64,000 nucleotides of DNA from Streptomyces sp. HNM0575. Its GTDB lineage: Bacteria > Actinomycetota > Actinomycetes > Streptomycetales > Streptomycetaceae. The stretch lies in the NCBI RefSeq assembly GCF_012726265.1, contig NZ_JAASAG010000006.1, positions 62,001-126,000 of the forward strand. The letters are read 5' to 3'. Below the pieces are notes generated by a model, which saw only the letters and a list, made by a program, of their open reading frames with translations, searched no databases and was not told where the DNA came from. The stretch's first letter is position 1. Each line of letters begins with the position of its first letter. The position numbers and the translations under genes were made by a program. Positions 1 through 7,945 of the stretch are shown here, in pieces.

Positions 1-1178
1 GCGAACACCCGTTGGACCTGGTTGGAGCGCAGCGAGAAGCCGGCGATGAACAGCGCCGGGACCACGGAGGAGCCCACGCCGACGCCGACCAGTCCCGAGC
101 CCACGGCGATGAGAGGGGACGTCGGCGGCTGGGCGGAGTTCATGACCACGATGCCGGCGCTGAGGAAGGTCAATCCGGCCAGGACGTAGTAATGCAGCAG
201 GCGGGTGCGGAAGACGCGGCCGAAGACGATCGCGGCGATCACCGCCCCGCCCACCTCGGGAAGGTAGAGCAGTCCCAGGTGCAGGGGCGTCATGCGGTCC
301 GTCAGCACCGTCGAGGTCAGCAACGTCGCCGACACCGACGCTCCCGCCGCGCAGATCGCGGCGACGATCCCGGCGACCGGGAACGTGCTGAAGAGGCTGC
401 GCACGCACAGCAGCGGATGTTCGGCCGTGTACTCGCGGATGAAGAGGACGACGATCAGCAGCAGCCCGCCGATCAACGGCGCCCACACCCTGGCCTCGGA
501 GAAGCTGTGGGTGAGCAGTTCGGAGGCGCCGAAGAACCCTGCCACACATCCGGCGCTGGCAAGCCCGAGTGCGATGGAGTCGATTTTCGTGCCCTTGCCG
601 GCCGGCGGGGTGTACTCGAAGGTCAGGACGGACAGCACGAGCGCCGCCACGGCGATTCCGGCGATCACCCAGAACAGCGGCCGCCAGTCGTCGGATTCGG
701 CTTGGATGCCGGCGAACACCGGACCGAGCGCGACTGCGCCGAAGATGCACATGTTCAGGACCACGGCGGTCTCGCGCAGCCGGGCCTCCGGATATCCGGT
801 GATCAGCGGCGGTACGGCCGCGATCAGCAGCAGGCTGGTGCACAGGCCCTGAAGGACGTGCCCGACGATGAACATCCCGGCGTTCACGGCCGACGCGGTG
901 AGCACCGAGCCGATCACGAGCAGGGAGCCGTAGACGATCAGCATGCGCCGCTGCGGGAGGTGCTGGGCGAACTGCACGGCCAGGACCGTGCCCACGGCGT
1001 AGCCGGCGTTGGCCAGACCCACCGTCACATTGAGCGTCTGGGGGCTCATCTCCAGCTCATGGGCGATGATCGGCGTGATCGGGCCCAGGGCCGCGGAGAG
1101 AGCCAGGTACGGCACCAGGGCGAAAACGACCATTGCCGCCACCACGGGGTAGCGGCCGGCCAGCGGACCCTTGAACAT
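1..1178 (-). CDS. MFS transporter, C-terminus cut by window edge
   Basis: Major facilitator family membrane transporter, probably a drug or metabolite exporter driven by the proton gradient. I translated the minus strand from ATG at 1178 for 392 codons to the window edge without a stop. The protein is a run of hydrophobic helices. Helix 1 is near residues 10-33. The loop after helix 2 holds a short basic stretch (QHLPQRR), a degenerate form of the MFS loop 2-3 motif. Helix 4 begins GHVLQGLCTS. About 10-11 helices are visible, so a 12- to 14-helix exporter is expected. The gene stands alone, with about 270 bp separating it from the divergent gene at 1453. Substrate cannot be told. Confidence 0.85.
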   Translation of the reverse strand, partial: MFKGPLAGRYPVVAAMVVFALVPYLALSAALGPITPIIAHELEMSPQTLNVTVGLANAGYAVGTVLAVQFAQHLPQRRMLIVYGSLLVIGSVLTASAVNAGMFIVGHVLQGLCTSLLLIAAVPPLITGYPEARLRETAVVLNMCIFGAVALGPVFAGIQAESDDWRPLFWVIAGIAVAALVLSVLTFEYTPPAGKGTKIDSIALGLASAGCVAGFFGASELLTHSFSEARVWAPLIGGLLLIVVLFIREYTAEHPLLCVRSLFSTFPVAGIVAAICAAGASVSATLLTSTVLTDRMTPLHLGLLYLPEVGGAVIAAIVFGRVFRTRLLHYYVLAGLTFLSAGIVVMNSAQPPTSPLIAVGSGLVGVGVGSSVVPALFIAGFSLRSNQVQRVF

Positions 1179-1452
1179 AGGTCGGCTTCCCCGTTCTGTG
1201 GGATATGTGGCGTGAAGTCACCATGGTGAACCGCCACCACCGGTCTCCCGTTCAAGCGCAGCCGCTGAAGTCACACGATCGATGCCCGGTCGGTGAATGC
1301 GCGCTGAATCTCCGCCCCGCCCCGCCTCGCACCTCGGAGCATCGGTACCTGGCCGGGGGTCGGCGCCGCCGGTCACCGTCGCCCAGGGCGGGTTGCTAAA
1401 GGGATGTCTACGCGCACACTGGCGGTTCCCATTCGACCCGAAGGACTGAGCC

Positions 1453-1776
1453 GTGCCCGACCGACCTGAGATTGTCTGCATCTGTGGCTCTACCCGGTTC
1501 GGGGACGAGATGAGCGCGGCGAACCGTGACCTGACCTTCGCCGGCGTCATCGTCGTCGCGCCAGGCGTCTTCCTGCGTGCCGAAGGTCATGAAGCAGACG
1601 AGTTGATCACCAACGAGCAGAAGGCCGCGCTGGACGCCCTCCACCTGCGCAAGATCGACCTGGCTGACCGGGTTCTGGTCGTCAACCCAGGCGGATACAT
1701 CGGCGAGTCCACGAGCAGGGAGATCGCATACGCCCACGCCACCGGCAAGCCGATCTCGTTCACCGATCCCGTCTGA
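1453..1776 (+). CDS. Nucleoside 2-deoxyribosyltransferase-like small protein
   Basis: 107-aa protein with GTG start, resembling the Rossmann-like nucleoside 2-deoxyribosyltransferase/DUF4406 group. It has an N-terminal strand followed by a GSTRFG turn (residues 11-16), an internal helix, and a C-terminal GGYIGESTSREIAYA segment in which the Glu-Ser-Thr lies where the family places its catalytic/phosphate-binding loop. Length is typical of short stand-alone members. It could process a modified nucleotide; the substrate is unknown. No operon partner: the next gene is convergent. Function is by family resemblance only. Confidence 0.75.
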   Translation: MPDRPEIVCICGSTRFGDEMSAANRDLTFAGVIVVAPGVFLRAEGHEADELITNEQKAALDALHLRKIDLADRVLVVNPGGYIGESTSREIAYAHATGKPISFTDPV

Positions 1777-1860
1777 CCAGTAGACGCTTCGTGGTGCGGC
1801 GAGACCGGACGGCCACGTCAGCGCCCGGACCGGCTGCCGGCGGACAAGGGCTACCAGACC

Positions 1861-1884
1861 GGCACCGGCACCGGCACCGGCACC
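1861..1884 (+). repeat. Hexamer tandem repeat GGCACC x4
   Basis: Four perfect GGCACC units lie between the end of the deoxyribosyltransferase-like gene and the stop of the convergent pentapeptide pseudogene. Simple-sequence repeat; no hairpin of note. Confidence 0.8.
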
Positions 1885-1899
1885 GGCGGTCACCGCCGC

Positions 1900-3671
1900 T
1901 TAGCGCTTGACCTGGCTGCGGACGGCCAGGACCGCCAGGCCCAGGAGGACCGGCTCAACCAGGCGAGAGCCCATCTCGATGTAGGTGCCGGCCGTGGTCA
2001 GATCCTGTCCGGCGGAGCGGAACACAACGGAGTTGACGACCACCCGCAGGGACTTGTCGAACCGCTCCGTCGAGAGACGCTCGCCGTAGCTCCCCCTGGG
2101 ATTGATCAGGCCGGGTGTCTCGGCGGTCACGGTGACGCGGGGCTCGCTCAGGACGCTGGTGGTCCTGGGCTTCGGGTCGTACTGCGGCAGGCCCCACAGC
2201 ATCATCGCCAGCACGGTCGCGGTCACGGCGGCGACGAGCCACCAGAGGGCACGTGAGGCCCGTAGCCGGAGAGCGCCCAGTAGGCAGCGAGCAGGGCTCG
2301 TTCGCTCCAGGGAACGTCGTCCGCGTGGCGGCGCATCTCCATCTCGCCGTAGTAGAAGTCGGCGGCGCCGGGCTCGTGCTTGCTGTCCTCGAACGCCTTG
2401 CGCAGCTGCCGGTACACCGGTGCCAGCGCGGCGGGCTCCAGCGCCGCTTCCCCATCGGGCGCGGGCGCCCAGCCGTCCGCACCCCTGGGCCGAGTCGCAC
2501 GCCAATGCTGCTCTTCGGCCAGCGTCCTGCGCGGAGTCCAGCGCACGGGCAGCACTCCGCGCCGGCGCAGACCGCCGGGTGCGGTGGCCAGGCGGTACAG
2601 CCCTTCAAGTCGCAGCTGGTCCAGGTGGATGGTCCCGGTGAAGCGGCAGTCGGTCAGGTCGACGTCGGCGAGCACCAGGTGCGCGGCGTCCACCCCTCGC
2701 AGCGATACGACGCGCACGCGAGGGTCCGTGAGACCGGGCTCGGCCAACTCCCGGACGCCCACGGTGAAGGCGTGCGGCTGGGAGGCGATGCTCACCGGAA
2801 ATTCCAGGACCGCGTCCTTCAGGTCCACTCTTGCGTGACGCAGGCGGAGCGCCGCTGCCGAGGCCCAGCGGGTCCGTCGGCAGATCAGGGCCGCCGTCGC
2901 CGCTTCAACCGTCACCGCCGTCTTGAACACGGCCTCCGACAGGTCGAGCGCTCCGGTACAGGCCAGGGGGCCGACCTGCGCGGCGCGTTCGAAAGTCACT
3001 CGCCGAAAGCTGGCTTTCCCCCCGACCGTCGTCCCATGGAACAAGGCGTCGCCGCCGATCGTCGCCCCGTGGAAGTGGGCGTTACCGCCGATCGCCGCCC
3101 CGTGGAATCGAGCGTCACCGCCTATCCGCGCCTCGCCGAACCGGATGTGGCCGCCGATCTCCGCCCCCTGGAACAGGGCGTCACGGCCGATCCTCGACCA
3201 GCTGAAGAAGACATTGCCGTCGACCCTCGCCTCACTGAACTGCGCCTCGCCGCTCATCTGCGCCCTGCCGAACCGCGCACTTCCGCGGACCTTCGCTCCA
3301 CGGAATCCGGCATCGCCGGTGACTTCCACTTCGCCGAACCGGGCGTCACCGCGGAACTCGGCCTCGTCGAACCTGCCGTGGCCCATACGGGGGCGGCCTG
3401 TGCCGGGATCCGTGAGGGCGGCGAGCAGTTCGCTCAAGAGCCCCTCGGTGAAGACGGTGCCGCGGTGATCGACATCGGTGCCGGGCCGGAGGCCTGACAG
3501 GTAGGCGGTGCGGTCGGCGTCGGAGAGGTGCGCCAGGCATGCGGCGTGGGGTTCGACCGTGCGGCCCCGGCAGCCGGCTGCGCTGCTTTCGGTGCCGCTG
3601 CGTTCGGTGCCGCGGCGGCAGTGCGGCCAGAGGGGCGGGCGCCGGCTGGTGCCGGTGTTCGTCGGGGGCAC
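1900..3671 (-). pseudogene. Pentapeptide-repeat membrane protein, frameshifted before its membrane segment
   Basis: The 5' part encodes a region with CRGRTVEPHAACLAH (a cysteine-bearing N-terminal motif), then more than 20 pentapeptide repeats of the A(D/R)F/GDARF type (right-handed beta-helix), then a linker ending ...AYWALSGYG. In this frame the protein stops at 2223. A second frame takes over at about 2255 with RASRALWWLVAAVTA, a transmembrane helix, an extracytoplasmic domain and a second hydrophobic segment, ending at 1900. The two halves join naturally as SGYG-(L)RASRALWWL, so one reading frame has been broken by loss of a few bases. The direct repeat CTACGG there suggests slippage between repeats. 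Start is uncertain (GTG 3671 or GTG 3689). It is the last gene of a minus-strand cluster with a lipoprotein and WXG100-like genes. A sequencing error is the alternative. Confidence 0.7.
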
Positions 3672-3699
3672 GTGAGGTGGGACGCGCACTCCGGTCAGG

Positions 3700-4374
3700 T
3701 CAATCGCTCTTGGTGATCTCGGGAGTGCCGTCCGGGAGCTCCGGGCCCGAGCACTTGAGTACGGATGAGCGGAGGTAGCGCGCGACGTTCGCCACCTGAG
3801 CCGCGGCACCCTTGTTCAGGTCTTCTTCGCTGATCTTGTATGAGGAGCGGTCCTGGAAAAAGAGCTCGGAAATGACGGCGAACGGGCGCCCTGCGGAACC
3901 CCCTTCGCTCTGCTTGCACTCCTGGATCAACTGTGCATATTCGTGCGCTACATGCCCGCGGGCGGGTCCCAAGGAGAGGGTTGCGTCGTTGCTGGTGAAC
4001 TGGTGCTCAAACCCCGCAAGGACGTTCTTCATAGATCTCGTTGGGTACGTCCTGGCGTTCACTGTCAGATCCGAGTAGACATCCGGCTTCGTCTGTCCGA
4101 TCGCGATGCTGCATCCCCCCTCGGTCTTCCCCTTGGACGTGCTGATGCGGTCGATGCGCCCTTCGCTCGGCACGTGCATAGAGGCCTCCGTGTAGGGGCC
4201 CGGATACATTCTGGCGATCGGAGCGCTGCTGATGTCCGTCCCGCATATCCGGTGCGGCAGGCGGGCAGTCCTCTCCTCTCCGTCTCCCGCACCGAAGGAG
4301 GAGCAGGAAGTGATCAGAAGAAGCCCGAAGGCTGCGAACAGCGGAATCCCGAACCGGCTGCCCTGTACTTTCAT
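3700..4374 (-). CDS. Secreted lipoprotein of unknown function
   Basis: 224-aa protein with a short basic N-terminus, a hydrophobic stretch and a lipobox LLITSC (residues 19-24), so it should be lipid-anchored on the outer face of the membrane. The mature part is polar with paired cysteines (CGTDIS, GGCSIAIG, IQECKQ, LKCSGPE), suggesting two disulfides. No domain is recognised. Its ATG lies 2 bp after the stop of the 731-aa gene upstream, so the two are almost certainly co-translated; the broken pentapeptide gene follows. By context it is an extracellular partner of the WXG100-like pair. Confidence 0.8.
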   Translation of the reverse strand: MKVQGSRFGIPLFAAFGLLLITSCSSFGAGDGEERTARLPHRICGTDISSAPIARMYPGPYTEASMHVPSEGRIDRISTSKGKTEGGCSIAIGQTKPDVYSDLTVNARTYPTRSMKNVLAGFEHQFTSNDATLSLGPARGHVAHEYAQLIQECKQSEGGSAGRPFAVISELFFQDRSSYKISEEDLNKGAAAQVANVARYLRSSVLKCSGPELPDGTPEITKSD

Positions 4375-4376
4375 GC

Positions 4377-6572
4377 CTACCCTCTCTTCGCTGCCCCGGC
4401 CCCGCCGGCCTTGAAGGTGGTCTCCGCTTCGCCAGCTGCGTGGCTACCGAGCCTTCCCTGGTCGTCGGCGTTATAGCCGTGCTTCTCCGCCGATCGCTGC
4501 ACCATTTGGGCAACCGCATCCTGATGGGAGTTGGCAGCCTTGGCGTAGGTATCCCGAGCGGCGAAGTCGCCTTCGCTGGTCTGGTCGTCCTTGATGTGTT
4601 CCACGGCCATACCGCTCAACTCTTCATATCCGATCGAGGTGGCAGTACCTGCAACAGGAGAGGCGATGGTGCCGATGGCGACTCCTGCGCCCCGGCCTAC
4701 CCACTTGTTCGCCTCGTCGATGTTGGAATTGAAGTCGTCCGCCTGTGCGACCTGCTTGTCGTAGACGGCGTCGGCTCGGGCCTCGCTCATGATGCCGGCG
4801 ACCGTCGCTCCGGGTTGGGTCGCGCTTGTCACATCGGACTCTGCTCGCGCGTAGTCGGACCCGCTCCCGTGACCGTCGAAGGCCTGGTCCACGGCGGCTT
4901 GGGTGTAGCCGGTCTGCGCTGCGGTGATGTCCTTGTAGGCCTGCGGGTCCTGGCCCACCGTGGCAAGGAAGTTGGTGACATGACCGGAGTCCATGCCGTC
5001 GCTGCCCGCCACGGGGACTCCGTTCGTGGGCAGGTCCTGGGTGCTGGGTGCGAAGGCCTTCTGGAAGTCGCCCATGTAGTTGGCCGTCACGTGGCCGAGG
5101 CTGCCCTTGATGGGGGCGAGGCGGCCGTCGCCGTCCATGAGGTCGGCGTTCTCCTTGTCGCCGAGTTTGGTGACCAACTCGTTGACCAGGCCGGACTCCT
5201 GGGCCGTGTGCGGCGGCACTTCGGCGCCGTTGTAGTCGTACGGAACGCCGGTGGTCCCGGACTCGAGAGCGTGGCCCAGAGTGGCGATGCCCTTGGGGTG
5301 GTCGGCGTCGCCCGTCCACTGCGAACCCTCGGGCCAGTCGCGGTCCTTGAGGAGGTAGTCGAGGTTGTCGACGACCTTCCCCTGCGGGGTGGCGGTCGCG
5401 CCGGTGAGGAAGTCCGTGGAGGCCTGCGGGTTGTGGCCGAGGGCGTCCATGAAGCCGTTCATCGGATCGAGGGCGGGAATGCCCGAGGTGGTACGGCCCA
5501 TTCCGCCCCAGGCGGCGCGGGGGCCGAGCTGCTCTTCGCGGCCGATCATCTGCTCGCCGTAGGTGTCGAGCAGGTTGTCGTCCCAGTCGCCCTTGCTCAT
5601 GAGGCTGCTTGCGAGCTGGTAGCCGCTGAAACCCTGCGGCAGATTGCCGTTCGGTGCCTTGTAGTCCTGGTTGACGGCGCCGAGCAGGTCGTTCTCGAAC
5701 TTGTCCATGCCCGAGGAGTTGACCCGCGTGGCTGTGCCGAGAGTGGTGCCAAGGTTGGACTGGAGCTTGGCCATCATCGCCCGCTGGGCGGGGGTGACGT
5801 GCGCGCCGCGGGGCGGATTGAGAATCTGCCCGTACTTGTCGAGGGTGTTCTCCGCGCCGCTCTTCTCCGCGAAGCGGGCCGCGAAGTCGGGCTCGTTCTT
5901 GTGCCTTTCCAGGAGCGTGTTGAGCTGGTCGAGTTCGGTCGGGGACAGCGGGCCCTTCTTGTGCATCAGATTCGCCGCGTCGTCGGCGTCCTTGAGGGCC
6001 TTGCGGGCTTCGTCGTCGGAACCGTAGCCGGACTTGTTGAAGCCCCGTTCGTCCTCACCGTTCCTGTCGGATTTCAGAGCGACGGCGTAGCCCTGGTCGA
6101 GCTCGGTGGCGTGCCGGAGAATCCGGTCGCGGTCCCGCACAAAACCTTCCTGCTTCCTTCGGCGCTCCTCGGCGAAACCGGGCTGGCCGGAGGCGGTCGG
6201 GCTGTCCCAGGTGGGATCGACGTCCTCGATGGCGCCGTCCTGGTGGAACTTGAAGTGCTCCGTCTGTAAATCGTCTCTGAGCCGGTGGAGTTGCTTCTGG
6301 GCGGCGGAGAACTCGCCCTTCGCGTCGGACATCAGACGGCCCATGCGGCCCGCCTCGACGCCGGCCGCCTCGTACTCCTTCTTGACCTTCTCCATCCGGT
6401 TGAAGGCCTTGCCCGCTGCCTCGCCCTCCCACTTTCCCTTGAGGCGTTGCAGCACCTGCTGTTCGAACTGGTCGCCGATGCCCTGGTACTTCTTCTCCAA
6501 CAGCTTCCAGGAGTGCGCACAGCGCTCCAGCCCGGAGAAGTCCGCGTCGTTCAGATACGCGTAGGAGACCAT
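4377..6572 (-). CDS. Large WXG100-associated protein (DUF6571-like), contains a TTA codon
   Basis: 731-aa mostly helical, hydrophilic protein without signal peptide. Residues 1-110 form a coiled-coil-like segment (GIGDQFEQQVLQRL, KWEGEAAGKAFNRMEK) with the spacing of a WXG100/LXG-type helical hairpin, here KWEGEA in place of W-x-G. A long alpha-rich middle region with PLSPTELDQLNTLLERH follows. Near 630-665 there is a short glycine/alanine-rich hydrophobic stretch (GAGVAIGTIASPVAG). This arrangement resembles the Streptomyces DUF6571 family, so it may be a type VII secretion-related effector or toxin-like protein. Leucine 102 is encoded by TTA (6269-6267), making translation dependent on the bldA tRNA. 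The small WXG100-like gene is 25 bp upstream and the lipoprotein gene 2 bp downstream. Function is inferred. Confidence 0.75.
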   Translation of the reverse strand: MVSYAYLNDADFSGLERCAHSWKLLEKKYQGIGDQFEQQVLQRLKGKWEGEAAGKAFNRMEKVKKEYEAAGVEAGRMGRLMSDAKGEFSAAQKQLHRLRDDLQTEHFKFHQDGAIEDVDPTWDSPTASGQPGFAEERRRKQEGFVRDRDRILRHATELDQGYAVALKSDRNGEDERGFNKSGYGSDDEARKALKDADDAANLMHKKGPLSPTELDQLNTLLERHKNEPDFAARFAEKSGAENTLDKYGQILNPPRGAHVTPAQRAMMAKLQSNLGTTLGTATRVNSSGMDKFENDLLGAVNQDYKAPNGNLPQGFSGYQLASSLMSKGDWDDNLLDTYGEQMIGREEQLGPRAAWGGMGRTTSGIPALDPMNGFMDALGHNPQASTDFLTGATATPQGKVVDNLDYLLKDRDWPEGSQWTGDADHPKGIATLGHALESGTTGVPYDYNGAEVPPHTAQESGLVNELVTKLGDKENADLMDGDGRLAPIKGSLGHVTANYMGDFQKAFAPSTQDLPTNGVPVAGSDGMDSGHVTNFLATVGQDPQAYKDITAAQTGYTQAAVDQAFDGHGSGSDYARAESDVTSATQPGATVAGIMSEARADAVYDKQVAQADDFNSNIDEANKWVGRGAGVAIGTIASPVAGTATSIGYEELSGMAVEHIKDDQTSEGDFAARDTYAKAANSHQDAVAQMVQRSAEKHGYNADDQGRLGSHAAGEAETTFKAGGAGAAKRG

Positions 6573-6597
6573 GATCCGGATCCACCCCCGTTTGTGA

Positions 6598-6948
6598 TCA
6601 GCCGAAGTCGTCGTACATCGATTGATTGGCGCCGTGGCCGTACTTGGCCTTCTCCTGCTCTTCGGCCTTCGTATAGCCCTTGTGCGTCTCGTGGATGTTG
6701 GCGCTGATGTCGCCGAGCATCTTCTTCAGATTCGAGACGGAGTCACTGAAGCGCTCGCCCATGGCGATCAGCGCGTCAGCGGACTCCCAAGTCTCGCCCG
6801 GTCCGCTGGACTTGTTCAGTCCCTGCGCCGCAGTGACGGTCTTCTCGATCGGCTTGTTGTCGACGCGGTCGCTGTCCGCCCGCAGTCCCACCAGGGAGTC
6901 CGCGGCCTGTTTCAGCGCACCCTGCTCGACTCTCGTTCCGCCGGACAT
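6598..6948 (-). CDS. Small WXG100-like protein
   Basis: 116-aa helical protein starting at ATG 6948 (MSGGTRVEQGAL). A GTG at 6993 would add 15 residues. The central GETWESADALIAMGERF segment and predicted helix-turn-helix hairpin resemble ESAT-6/WXG100 family substrates of type VII (ESX) secretion; the canonical W-x-G is not exact. The C-terminus carries YTKAEEQEKAKYG, similar to the YxxxD/E export signal of ESX substrates. First gene of a minus-strand cluster with the 731-aa protein, so the two may form a heterodimer. No EccC or other secretion machinery is in the window. Confidence 0.7.
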   Translation of the reverse strand: MSGGTRVEQGALKQAADSLVGLRADSDRVDNKPIEKTVTAAQGLNKSSGPGETWESADALIAMGERFSDSVSNLKKMLGDISANIHETHKGYTKAEEQEKAKYGHGANQSMYDDFG

Positions 6949-7158
6949 GTCCGTTCTGCCCCCCCGCCAGTCCGTGACGAGCCGGGCCCCCACCCGGCGT
7001 CGGCGCTCACCGTACCGCGACAGAACACCCTTCGTTCACCCGAACCCCTGAAGTCGTGGCGGGGCCGGAGCAGCCGGGCATCGGCGCCAACACCTGGGCA
7101 GCGGCGCCAAGTTGCTGCCGGTCGGGCGTCCCGGGTCCCGTCCCGGGTCCCGTCCCCG

Positions 7159-7944
7159 TCACCCCACGGGGCGGGGCTCGTGCCCCGCGTCGCTGTCGCG
7201 CAGGGTCAGTGCGCGCCGGGGGCGGTCGGTGATGAGGACGTCGACACGGTCGTCGCCGAGGAAGTGCCTCAGGCCCTCGTCGTCGTTGACGGTCCACACC
7301 ATGGCGAAGAGTCCGTGCACCGCGCACTGCCGCAGCACCGTGGCCTTGGCCATCTGCTGGTGGATGGCGAGCCCCTTGGCGCCGCAGGCCCGCACCCTGC
7401 GCAGGGGGAAGAACTCGCTGCGGCGGACGGCCGCGAGTCGCTGCAACGGGATCTCCTTACGGTTGCGGCCCACGGACAGCGCCGTGCGTACGTCGGGGAA
7501 GTCCCTGGAGATGGCGGCGATCGACGCGTCCTCCAGCGTCGTGGCGACGAAGCCGTCCACGCCGAAGACGTCCAGTGCCTGACCGACCACCGCGCGCTCG
7601 TCCCCCGTCTCCTTGAGGTCCAGGTGGCCCACCAGCCCGGACTCCGCGGCGAGTTCCATCACCTTGCCCACTTCCGGCAGTTCATAGCCGGCGAGGTCGT
7701 TCGCCGCCGCGTGCGTGAGGGTGGCGAGTCGAGGTCCGGTGTGGTCGAGGCGGGCGTCGTGGTAGACGACGAACACCCCGTCCTTCGTACGCCTGATGTC
7801 GAACTCGACGTACTCCGCGCCGCTCAGCGGTGCGTCGCGGTAGGCCTCCCAAGTGGCGGGCGGTGCAAGGTCGGAGCCGCCGCGGTGGGCAGAGATCGCG
7901 GGACGGCGGTGGCCATTCGGCGGCGTGTCCGTGCTTCTGCTCAT
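7159..7944 (-). CDS. Glycerophosphodiester phosphodiesterase
   Basis: 261-aa cytoplasmic enzyme (no signal peptide) of the GDPD TIM-barrel family, hydrolysing glycerophosphodiesters to glycerol-3-phosphate and an alcohol. Key motifs are present: HRGG at 20-23, EFDIRRTKDG with the metal-binding Glu/Asp near 47-49, VYHDARLDHT with the catalytic His near 62, HLDLKE near 107, and the closing W(T)VND...ITDRP region. Length fits the family. The ATG is 1 bp after the stop of the CorA-like gene, so the pair is translationally coupled. Possible role: recovery of phosphate and glycerol from lipid head groups or teichoic acid. Confidence 0.9.
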   Translation of the reverse strand: MSRSTDTPPNGHRRPAISAHRGGSDLAPPATWEAYRDAPLSGAEYVEFDIRRTKDGVFVVYHDARLDHTGPRLATLTHAAANDLAGYELPEVGKVMELAAESGLVGHLDLKETGDERAVVGQALDVFGVDGFVATTLEDASIAAISRDFPDVRTALSVGRNRKEIPLQRLAAVRRSEFFPLRRVRACGAKGLAIHQQMAKATVLRQCAVHGLFAMVWTVNDDEGLRHFLGDDRVDVLITDRPRRALTLRDSDAGHEPRPVG

Positions 7945-7945
7945 G

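Noticed and set aside
4440-6269. 609-codon plus-strand frame over the WXG100-associated gene
   Set aside because: Antisense of a gene with proper codon bias; Val/Gly/Arg-rich composition typical of the complementary frame.
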